Part shown: piece by piece, positions 35,760-46,400 of the stretch
Position numbering within the stretch: position 1 is the first letter of the stretch
Layout of the letters: each line of letters starts with the position of its first letter
Assembly: GCA_902702965.1 (NCBI GenBank)
Contig: CACRXP010000021.1
Span: 737,442 to 801,441 of the forward strand
DNA: 64,000 nt
Reading direction: 5' to 3'
Source of the DNA: Spirometra erinaceieuropaei
Lineage: Eukaryota > Platyhelminthes > Cestoda > Diphyllobothriidea > Diphyllobothriidae
Notes under the pieces: model-generated
The model's database searches: none
Told to the model about the DNA's origin: nothing
Seen by the model: the letters and a program-made list of their open reading frames with translations, nothing else
Translations under genes and position numbers: made by a program

Positions 35760-38750
35760 CTGAGAGAAAACACTCTGGGGTGGAAAACAGTGCGACCAAT
35801 CAAAGCGAACGCGCTGCGCACTTGCAAGTAAGGTTCGTCTGCCTTTTTGCAGCTAAGAAGGATCAAGCAATTGATTGTTTAAGGATAACTTCCGTATGCA
35901 TGTACGACGACTTGAGGAAACTCGTAATTTAACCTTGGAATTTATGCCCTAGTAATACCGTAACATTCGGAAATTTGTGAATTTCGAAGCATTTCCTTGT
36001 ACAGTTAAATCCGGCATTAGCTTTCCGGCGGTGGTGATCAAGCTACATCTTAAAGTAATTCAAGGTTTTCAACGTTTCTAAGCGATTTCCAAACCTTATG
36101 GGTTAAAATAAACTGCGCAACACTAATGCCTGTACCACTTGTATATGGAACGGAGATTTACTCATCAGGAAAAGTCTCAAATGGTTAATGCTGGTTAAGT
36201 GAAGGCTATCTATCAACAAATGCACTTTGGTCGTCAGATATTCAGGCTTGCAATAGAACATAGCTCGTACAAGCCTAGCCAGGCATCCTCTTTAAGTAGT
36301 CTAAATCTAAATCAGACGATTGGGATTATACTGAGGTCATTATTCGCAGTGTTTGCTTCCTTTACCTTTATTCTTTTTGAACTGGGTATCTTAGCAAAGT
36401 GCAATTTTTGAATGTACAATGAGACTGTAATTCCTTTCTAGAGTTAGGTCATTTCCTCACTTACACTAGCACGGTTAACCGTTGACGTTATCATTTCAAG
36501 TTCAAAGTACATTGGAAATGTTTGATTTCTAAGGGTAACCTACGCCATATGGTCTAATACACGAAATAAGTGGAGATTCTAAATTATAAGAATGTTCAAA
36601 GACTACGTTTCTTTGATTTTTCTGGTTAATGGCAATTAAGAAAGTAGTTAATATGGAAAAACGAAGTTATATTACACCCTCACGCATTCTAGTCCCTCCT
36701 CCTCTGCTTTTGGTAAAAATGAGTTCTATTTGTAATTTTTGCAGCGTCGAATTTTAGAAAGACAAATATTACAACGAAATCAGAAACTATGGTCGTCGTT
36801 AAATTTCACAGAGACTCATTCGGATCCGAATGATCAACGCATGCGACGACGTTTATTGTGTTCCCTACGGAGTGGACGCCAGCGATGACTTATGCACGCA
36901 TTATTTCCTAGTGCGGCAGATTTGCGCAGCATTGACCACGCCCTCTACTTCCTCAATCACCTGACATCAATGGCAGAACGAAAGAAGGCGGGCTGTGGCG
37001 CAGTGGCTGACAAAGAAGAACAGCCCGTCCACGTAGGCCATACACAATCTGGTCCACACGGCATTATCAGTTTTTCACAGAAATAAGGACGGCACTGCTC
37101 CCACCTACATGAATGTTTCGTGGAGACCATACTTGTGGCAGTTCGCGTCTCCTCGCCATTGAACCATAATCTCAGTCCTCCAGCTAGCCATCCCACATAC
37201 ACTCAGAGTGCGGACCGAGCGAACCGAGTTGTCTAGTCAGTTGGCAGCTTTGAAAGCCACCATTTTAGTGCATCCTGATAAATTCAGGCGTGTCATGTAG
37301 TGCGGAATGCGTTGGTGTGCGGTGGGGAGGGATTCCTCGGTGTCGATTGCTCACTATCGTCTATCTCCCCTGCACTAGTCCAGTGACTGAGCCCGTCAAC
37401 CAGCTGGTGAGGAAATTGGACTCAGTGACCCAGTAGCCCATTTCCGTATGCCACACACTACCTGGCAAGCAGCTCCTGTAATAGGATACACCATAAACGG
37501 GCTTCCCAATCACGTGAGATACGCATGTTCTGACCTGTGCCTCTGCGACCGCCGTATCGGCAACAGTGAGGTGTTTGCTGCTGGAGGGATGTTTGATGTT
37601 AGGGGAGGTGATGTGTGTATTTTGGAGTATGCTCACTTGCTGCCGCAGAAAGTGATGTTTGATGTGTCAGGGTATAATGATGCGATTTAAACTGCGGTTT
37701 TTTTCTCTAGACCTTCATAAAAGTACATATGGCTGGGTAGGCATACAAGAGGATTGAATATCCTTGGACGACGTCGACTGGTGAGACCGGTAAGATATAA
37801 CTATCCGAAGGCAGTTCGCTGTTAAATAGGATACCATGAACATAGTGGTTCTTAAAAAAATTTGACTTATTGAGAGACTTACTCTGAATTGCTATACCGT
37901 GTCATAGAGCGCAAACTATTATAGACTTTTAGAAGCGATTGTGAATCTTCGGCTCCTTACCCAAACTGTATTGTGCGGTCTACATCGTCATGGATCTCAG
38001 TGAAGCGTGAGAAATTCATAAATTTGGTCTATAAAGAAGTTCCCAATCTTCAGCCTGCAACCTGTAATAGAATGCCATGGAACGAAGGGAATCTTGTTTA
38101 GGTAATTTTCCTTCTTCCACTACCTTACAAGCAGTACTCCTTTTCTGTATATTTCCTCACGCTCTTTCCTCTTATTACTCTCCAAAAGTTAGCACAGCAA
38201 TTAAGTCCCCCATTCCTCACAGTGAAATAAGTACGGGTGCGTTATAATGGTTGCATTGATTTTGCTCAAGCTATTTTGGAGCAAGTCGGGTCACATGACT
38301 CCTTACAATTGCCAATTTTTCTCGATGGGCCGGTAGTACAATTTTGCGGAGTTGTCAACCTGCATATGAGAGTATGTAATGGCTCGGCTTTTGGGGATTT
38401 TACTCTGGGATGTAGAATTGTTGAATTCAACAAGAATTTATTTGAAAGGGATGTTTGATCATTTTTTCAATAATACGGTAGATTTCATCAGAAGACTCCA
38501 TATTATGGATAAATTGACAGAACTCGAGGGCATAACAACCACTAGAATTCGCTGGCAAGACAGAGTCAGTCAGTCGTGTTTGTCGGCATATTTAAATAGC
38601 AGGCGTGTTCGAAAAGTAATATGACAGACGGAGACTGGAATGTAGCATAGCCGACATCATCCAGACCTGTTCGACTCCAGGGTCGGAGCACCTGGGATTA
38701 GAACACGATCGGGTTTCATAACCTGGTCGATGTACGGACTTACCGCATTG
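35760..38750. other. Intergenic DNA between SPH1 and a SINE
   Basis: No gene supported. It is AT-rich to about 36.8 kb. From about 36.85 to 37.7 kb it is more GC-rich and repeat-like, with overlapping short open frames on both strands but no domain. Confidence 0.4.
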
Positions 38751-38759
38751 GTTAATATT

Positions 38760-39047
38760 CCCGATCGCAACCGACAGGATATCAGGTCCGGGTTTTAGTG
38801 GTTTGGGCACTCGACGCAGTGACCAATGACCCGTGGTTCGAATCCCAGAGGCTTTAAGGTTGAGGTTGGGTGTGCCTGGCTGACGACGATTGATAAGTCA
38901 GAAATGGTCATTTGAGTCTGCCTCATCTTTTTCGGAACACCCTCCAGCACATACTTCTGGTCGCTATACAATTGCCTGCGAGGGTCCAACATTCATCGCC
39001 AAGGCACAACTGTACGAGTAGGTTCCCTAAACCGATTGGTGGACTGA
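38760..39047 (+). repeat. tRNA-derived SINE (family A), near full length
   Basis: The tRNA-like head (GGTTTGGGCACTCGACGCAG; B box GGTTCGAATCCC) is followed by the body CTGACGACGATTGATAAG and the tail TTGCCTGCGAGGG ... CCAAGGCACAACTG. It is the most complete copy here and shows that the tail seen alone at 815-910 belongs to this family. Confidence 0.7.
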
Positions 39048-39597
39048 CTTACAATACAAGAAAGCACTATTTCAACTCATTTTCGCCACACAGTTTACCA
39101 CTTCCCGCTATGTGTAACACTTAAAATCCTGTGTCTTTAAGACGACTCTCGGAACACATAATGTTCATAGAACAATTGACAAAGCGGACTGATAACAATG
39201 GTTTTAAGAGATCACCCCTCCTCTAAACAACTGTTTTCTCGGAAAAGAGTGAATTTGGGCCTTCAAAGCCTTTTTGTTTTCGAAGTGACTACTGTCGCAA
39301 GGGTCACTGTCACTGTGTTTCAGGCATTTGTTCCCGTTGGTATGCAAGAAGTAGGACAAGCCTACTAAAAAATTACGGAGTTCAAGCGTCCCCCGTTTGG
39401 CCGCCGGAGGTACGCATTGTTCCGTACAGGTCATTGTGATTGATGAAACGTCATAGGTCGACTACGAAGGCTGCCGTATAGCACCGATCCATAGACGCAA
39501 TGAGAACAGGTGGACAAAACATGGCACATAATAGACATATCCTCGTTCTGAGACGGTGACGCGCAAATTAGTTACCTTGCATGATGATTTGAGTAGT

Positions 39598-40116
39598 GTA
39601 GTCAGAACTAGTACCGAGTCTAGTGGGCGTGTCTGACTCGAAGTACTACATACATGTGTAGCAGCCTTTTCTCTGTCCCCTCGTTCTACTGTTTACGCGC
39701 CACGGTTGCGCTCGCTAACCCTCGATTTGCACTCCCGTCCACGCCACACTCCTGATCGATAATTTGTCACTTCCTTCGCGTGGGCTCGGAGCCAATCAAC
39801 GCAACTCTCTTTCGCTGATTGGTTACAAGTGCACACACACGGGACGCCGCCCTTGCAAACGTGATTTTGAACAGCCAGGACAAAGGCAAGAAGCACACAA
39901 CAACACCTTTTTGGTGGTAGCGACACACTGAAGGCTCCACAACTGATGCTCTCCAGAACGAACGCTTATCTCTGACACAAGCATACAGCCAACTTACGGC
40001 GACCTGCCCTGTGTACAGAATAAGCCCGTTCTCACAACTTACTGGCTTCTGTCATTAGACGGAGCAAAATTATTGTATGTGGTTTAAGTCGATTTCAAGT
40101 CCTTGACCACTACACA
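39598..40116 (+). repeat. LTR-like repeat (possible solo LTR)
   Basis: The segment starts TGTAG and ends CTACACA. It has two CCAAT-type boxes in opposite orientation (GCCAATCAACG near 39791, CTGATTGGTTAC near 39815) and a polyadenylation-like AGAATAA. The last 180 bp match 11690-11885. No target-site duplication or internal retroviral gene was found, so the LTR call is tentative. Confidence 0.4.
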
Positions 40117-40204
40117 TATCACGGGCGAGTGTCTTCTAGCGGTCTAAATTGTGGAACACATTCATTCCGCTGTACCTTGGAGCCTAAATGACAGCTTTCA
40201 CCGG

Positions 40205-40320
40205 TAGTTTCATGGCGGCCAGTAATAAGGCAAAATAAATACCGTCAATGATAAAAAAAATATGGAATAGCCACTTCTAGCCCATTAGCCCACGCTAACC
40301 AGCCACACTCCGGATTTCTT
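40205..40320 (-). repeat. Degenerate SINE family A copy
   Basis: A weak match to the SINE-A body on the minus strand (GAATAGCCACTTCTAGCCCA in plus orientation against AATGGCCATTTCTGGCTTAT elsewhere). It is strongly decayed. Confidence 0.35.
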
Positions 40321-40583
40321 GCTCATTTAAAACGAAATCTAACGTTCTTCCATTAATTCCGGGATCCGTTGACTCGGAGGTTTTAATTTTAGATATTAAT
40401 TAAAGACCGTTCAGCTGTTTGGATCTCATTTATGTTCATGCCTGACGACGACCATCCTAATCTCTCTTATCTTTTTCGGCATTTCTTCCTATATGCATAT
40501 ACGGGGTCTAGCGTGTCAACAGGATTCACCTAGTCGTTGGAGACGTTTAAGTTATCCGAAACAACGCACAGTTAGCATAAACG

Positions 40584-41060
40584 GTGACCAATGGAAATGG
40601 CGCATTAATTCAACGAACACACTGTCGCTTTGCAAAGCACTCTAAGCTTCATATCGTATTATTTACTCCGATTTTATACGAGATCCACTTAACTAAGCTT
40701 AATCCCTATCCTCTGAGTTATGAGCAGTTGCGCGGAGACTTGATACAAACTCTCCGTATTGTACGTGGCTTGGACTTCGCCCTCCAGGGAGGCAACTTTT
40801 TCCAACCCTCCACAACAACTAATCTCTAGGGACATTCTTTCAAACTACGTGTGCCCCAAGGTAAATTGAATGTGAGAAAGCACTTTTTTCTGCAACCGTG
40901 TCGTGGAACCGTGGAATAATCTGCCCGAGACGATTGATATGACTCAATCTGTGAAGACATTTAAATGTCGGCTTGACAGGTACATGCTGCAACAACAAGC
41001 GGACTATGTGACTGTAACCATAAAACCAATGACCTGTGTAAATCGCGATCTGCATTCACA
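40584..41060 (+). pseudogene. Decayed 3' end of a CR1/Jockey-type LINE RT
   Basis: Frame pieces read PLSYEQLRGDLIQTLRIVRG, then STTTNL followed by a TAG stop near 40827. After a frameshift near 40900 they read RVVEPWNNLPETIDM and SVKTFKCRLDRYM. The motif pair RRLRGDLI(Q/E)..F and RV(V/I)xPWNxLP...FKxRLD is the usual C-terminal signature of such LINE reverse transcriptases. The rest of the element is absent. Confidence 0.65.
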
Positions 41061-42511
41061 TAATTCTTTAATTTCTTCACATTGTTGCTTATTATCAAGA
41101 TCTTTATATGCAGATAGGGAGTTCAAACGTGTAAGCCTACTTCCCGCAAATACACTAAGTGATAAAGGAAATTATATTTTAGTGGTGGCTGTCCCGACAT
41201 CACTGAGATTCAGCGCTTTGCAGATGTCTAAAATTATTTTATTACCTGACGTAAAGAAACTGCCATATTAGGGGGCCCCTGCAAAGTTCCTGCGAATCCA
41301 ATGCAACAGGAGCAAACATATGCATAACTACTCTTCCCTCTACCCACTTGGTAGCAAACTATATCTTCTTTAAATTGTCTACTCAGAAAGAGAGTATCTT
41401 TCAGTTTTAAAAACTTTCCCGATTATCCAATACTTTTTAGCTCAACTGGCCGTTGCACATCCATTCAGGGTTCCCGAACCACAAGCTGTATAATTTTTGC
41501 GCAAAGAAAATCATATATTTCTGTCTGCCATTAGGAACAGAACTTCTAGGGCTCATAATATTGCGAAATGGATATGGACCATACTGTCCACTTTATGAAT
41601 AGCACTAATAATTGTGCCTGTCCGTTGATGTGCGACTGGACACTTCAGGGTCTTAAAAAGTCTCACAGTTAAAAACCTCAATAAAACCAAGAGATACCTT
41701 TCTTTCGAAAACAAAATTTGAAGTGGTCTTAATTTCATACCAACTGCGTATTAAGAAGAAATTTTTTTGCATTTTTTCCATAAGATATATTTAAATTCAT
41801 GAAGGTATCCAAAAATTAATGGAAAAGGTGCACGCTAAGCAAACAGTCATTTTTTACATGATGTGGTCCAAGAACGCAGCCGATAAAACGCTCGTTCAAA
41901 ATTCGACATTCTGACATGACCGGAATATGTTGGTAGTATGCGACACGATAATTCATACGACAACTCTCCTTAAGTAGTCATTTCGAATTGAAAATGCCTT
42001 TCTGGAATTTCGCTTAACATTTCATGAGATGACACACCTACCGTTTTAAATTAGCTGTGACTGCGGCTGTATTTCTCGCTCGATAGCGGCAATCTTATAA
42101 ATATCTTCTATGTTTTTCCCAGATGCCTTTAAAATTTTTGGTTTTTAACAGTACTCACTAACTGTAGAGTGTGCTAGCATAGACAACGAAAACTAATTTG
42201 GCATGTTCTTGCAGAAATACTAGCAGTGCGCAACAGTTTTAGCCATTGACATAATTCGTACACGTATTCCATCGCATCACTTTAATTCATTTCAAACTAA
42301 TCCTAAATCCGTAGACGTCGCATTTCAGTGCTCCTCTTAACTCGACACAGTTTCGATTTCCCTAATTTACTCTTTAACGCAGAGCAATCAACCTCCCTTC
42401 CTAGATGAAATGTAGGTTTTGTATCACCTACATCGAGGATCTCCCACTTTTTACCCTTCTTTAGCATTTTCATATGGATGTTCATTGTTCCCTTGGTAAA
42501 ATGACTTAAGA

Positions 42512-42647
42512 GAAAGATGTATTCGAGTGCATCGTATTCATCTCAGCAGACCTGCCACCAAATTCCACCTTCTGAAAATGAAAGATGTATTCGAGTGCAT
42601 CGTATTCATCTCAGCAGACCTGCCACCAAATTCCACCTTCTGAAAAT
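42512..42647. repeat. Perfect 68-bp tandem duplication
   Basis: Two adjacent copies (42512-42579 and 42580-42647), each starting GAAAGATGTATTCGAGTGCA, appear identical by eye. They lie about 0.6 kb beyond the SPH2 stop codon. This is a recent duplication or an assembly duplication. Confidence 0.85.
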
Positions 42648-42725
42648 CCGTAGCCTTCCAACCTTGATTTTGTTTTACATTCTGAAGGAGATTTGATTAC
42701 TCCACTTCCTAGAATAAGGAGGCTG

Positions 42726-42826
42726 GAAACTGATCAAGCACGGAAACTATTTATTTTTCCTTTATCCCGCAGAAGCTCGAAAGTTGGAAAAAATAAATAA
42801 GCCCTTTTCCGTGCCTGATCAGTTTC
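42726..42826. repeat. Imperfect palindrome (arms about 35-41 bp)
   Basis: The left arm AAACTGATCAAGCACGGAAA pairs with TTTCCGTGCCTGATCAGTTT on the right, and TATTTATTTTTCC pairs with GGAAAAAATAAATA. The loop is about 25 bp. Confidence 0.6.
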
Positions 42827-43234
42827 TTACTTCATTATTCATACCTATAACCGGTACCTAAACATCCTTCTCTATTTGTGAAAAGTAAGTATGATCATGT
42901 CTCCTAAACAATGCGTGCTGGACACCGGCGGCACGTTCTTAATTATGTATAATCGTTTCTTCCAAAACGTTTTTGAAATTTAGCATTAAGAAAGCTACTT
43001 TTAAGCAAATTTGGCTAGATTATGCTTTTGTTAAACGGAATTTTTGAGAATTTTGCGAATAAACGATGAAATAATCATCCATATTTTTATTTCCAATAAA
43101 AAAATTAAAAAATACCGTCTGTTTCATTCAAAGAGATGGAGTTGAAGTTTATCAGTAAGCATGCGTACTAACCAATATTAAAAATGTCATGCGGTCCCTA
43201 TTCAGACATATTCCTCCTTCGGCTCAAAACAGGT

Positions 43235-43417
43235 TTATTTAATTTTCAGAGAAGTATTTTCTGAAAGCCATTGGAGAAATGAAGTCAATTTCGTGGTGAC
43301 TGCCCATTTTGCGATGCACTTTTCGTCACCGTTGCTCAAGACGCCATTTAAATACCAGCGTTTTTCCTCCTTGGGACGACAAAAAAGTCCACCACCAGCA
43401 TCTCCGTGGCAAGGGCT
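43235..43417 (-). CDS. SPH2 exon 5 (GDAGG exon)
   Basis: The exon follows the acceptor TCATTTCAG and encodes [13 protein letters not shown], with Ala at the nucleophile position. It then encodes [15 protein letters not shown] and a C-terminal helix, ending TAA. An AATAAA overlaps the stop codon (43239-43234). Confidence 0.85.
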   Translation of the reverse strand, partial: SPCHGDAGGGLFCRPKEEKRWYLNGVLSNGDEKCIAKWAVTTKLTSFLQWLSENTSLKIK

Positions 43418-46400
43418 CTGAAATGAAGATTAACAGTTGCTGTATCTACTCGTATCCGACAAATGTTAAATGTACAATAGACAGCAAACCTGCACCCTCA
43501 GACCTGCCGCACACACCTCAAAATTATGTGGATACACCGATTGCGAAAAAAATTAACTTCCCTCATCTTTCAACTCCGGAAAAAAAACTCAATGTAGTTT
43601 GAACTACTTTTCTGCTGGAACTGCGAGACAAGTCTCATAAGGAAAATGTTTCTGGTCACATTGCACAAGCGGCATAGTACATTGTTGATTTATGTAACCT
43701 TTGTATTTTAAGGCATATTAAAAAATTACGAAGCTCTCAAACGTCCCGGTAACCAAAAGCGACACGGATATTTTCACCAGCTGCTTCAACCCTCCCAAGC
43801 TAAATGGACTTATGTTTCCTCTACATGTTTGATTTTCTGAGTGAACCATTTTTAACTTCCACATAGAAAACCTAGCAATTTAAAGGGGTAAAGAACCGAC
43901 TAAAACGATTCCAACAAGAAATAGACCAATGCCAGTCATGGAATCATCACGCATTCTAAAATTCTTCAAGCCCTCTAAACACTCCAACTTCTTATTCTTA
44001 ATTATTTAACATTCAAAAATAACACTTTTTTATTGGTAGAGACCATATTCCTCAACTTTCGGCGTTATCGTGTTTTTCTATGTTTTTTTTAAATTCAAAA
44101 ATCAGTTTTTTCGTGAAGCATCTATGGCTTACCCTTGCTTCAACTTCAATGCAACTGTTTTTATCCTCGCTGATTGGAAACGTCGATGCCGTGCATTTCT
44201 CGTGTCCAGCAATAGAAACTTCGGCCTCTCTGAGTACTCTCGGATTCTTCCATTCCTTAACAGTACCTCGCCTCAAGACTGCACCCCATCCGGCATAATA
44301 GCAAACATCTTTTGATTGCAACTTTAGTTCTGCACTTGGAACGCAAATGTAATCCACCGTCTCGGCTATTAGAGGCAAAAACAGGAAAAATATATGCAGA
44401 ACCTTGAAGCAACTGCATAAGACCAACTGGAGAAAATAATCTTTTATGCCAATTTCTCGATTTCATTGAAAATAAAACGAAAAATTTGTTTGATTTCTAC
44501 TAGATGTGTCCGATTACTATCCCCTGAAACCACTGTAGTCCCTATCTGCAGGAATGCTGCTAGATTCAGTGATATAGGAATGCCAGCTGGGTTTCGTTAA
44601 GACTGGGACCTGAAAGGTGCCTGTTTGTCACGGATGCAGCTAGTCCCCAAACATATGTTCCATTTCAGAATGAAAGTGTGTTTGTTAGCCTTTATTCACT
44701 CAACTGTCCAACAGTTTCGTGAGCGACAAGTTGGAGAAGCCATATGTGATAATGAGTTATGGGGACACTTGGTATCACGATTTTGGAATAAATTTAGATT
44801 AAATAAAGCATCTATCTTTACTCACTATAGATGACTCATGAACATGTAGTAGTTCCAAATAATGCTTTCATAAGTACCACAGCTTTGAACATAATTAGGA
44901 AATGACAGTATAACGGAATGACGGTGAGAATTGAAGCTGAGCATCATGAACGTTATTTTAATTGGAAGAAAACATGACGTTGTCTACTTTGATATTAGTG
45001 CTGTTTCGTTTCTTAAAATTTCCAGGTAAGAATATGTACAGATATAATTGCAAAAATTGTCAAAAGCTCACTGACTAACATATTACCTGCGTTACGCTTC
45101 TGATTTCACCGGGCACAAGGTGAAAACTTTTAGAATACTATTAGATTGTAGGACTATTGATCTTCCAAATAACCCGTGGCTCTTATTTTCAGGGGTGTCG
45201 TTATCTTCAATGAACTTAGGAATGCCCGCTAACTTTTGATAATATAAGATTTCGAACGGATTTTTGTGGAATAAACATCAACTTTAACGTCCAGCGCATA
45301 TAAACCTCTTCATATAGAACCGCCACATCTGCAGTAAACTCTAGAACATATAATAGTTTCGAAAGGAGAGTATTTCGGTTCACTTTTGTCGAATTAGTCA
45401 TACAATCAAGGCTTTTTCGGATTTGCCTGTTAAAATATCACAATCTTCTACTACTACTGACCAAATTATTCTCCTTAGGTATAGGAAAACCAAAATTTAG
45501 AATTTCCTCAAGAGCTTAGCTCTACCAGTTTGACTACAGTTGTGTGCCTACCACCTAAAAATCCGTTATTCTCAGCAAAGTCACCAGCTATTTAATCAAA
45601 AATCGGAAAAAGTAATGTTTTATCATACTTCTTTTAGCTTTTTCAGAAAGCTGCAGTAGGGCCACGTCTGCACTAGCACTTCCCGATTCATTTTTGAACG
45701 TTGGATGTATCTGAACAAGTTCTATTTTTAGGGACTGGAGTGATGAATTAGGATTGGTAAATGTGTGTTCGCCAAGATGAGCAAGGAGTGTGTCTCCGGT
45801 GACAGTCGTAATATTAAATGTCTTCCCAGCAGGCATGTCGTCACACGTAATGAGTGATCGAATACAGCGGGCTGATGTAAGTACCAGCTTATCACTAATT
45901 AGTGTTCCTCCGCAAAACGGATGCTGGCCTCTGTTGCCGGACCACAGTCCTACCTAAAAGATAATAAGCAATTAAAAGTTTAAGTGAAACAAAACGACTG
46001 CGATGCTACAACGTTGAAGGTATATGTTAGTGTTCTAATCATAGATCGTGGATACTCCATTATTTGTTAAGGTTTCGCTTTGCAAAATATAGCATCAGAG
46101 AGCAGATTAAAAACGCGCAAATACTATGAATAGAGGTCACAAAACTATTAGCTGAAATCTGCAAGTGTGCCTCCTTTCATAATGTAGCAACTAACTGGCA
46201 TTTCATGGGGATAGGAATAATACGTAGATGTGTTAATTATTTCTGGAGAAATGGTAGACACGGACATTTTGACAAGAAGATTCTCCACTTGTCCGTCCGT
46301 ATTCACTCTCGAGCCTGTCATCGGAGACAGCACCGGTCAGCAGTGGTGGACGGACAGGAAGTGCTACGCTCATAATCACAAGCCGATTACAACTGGTAGC

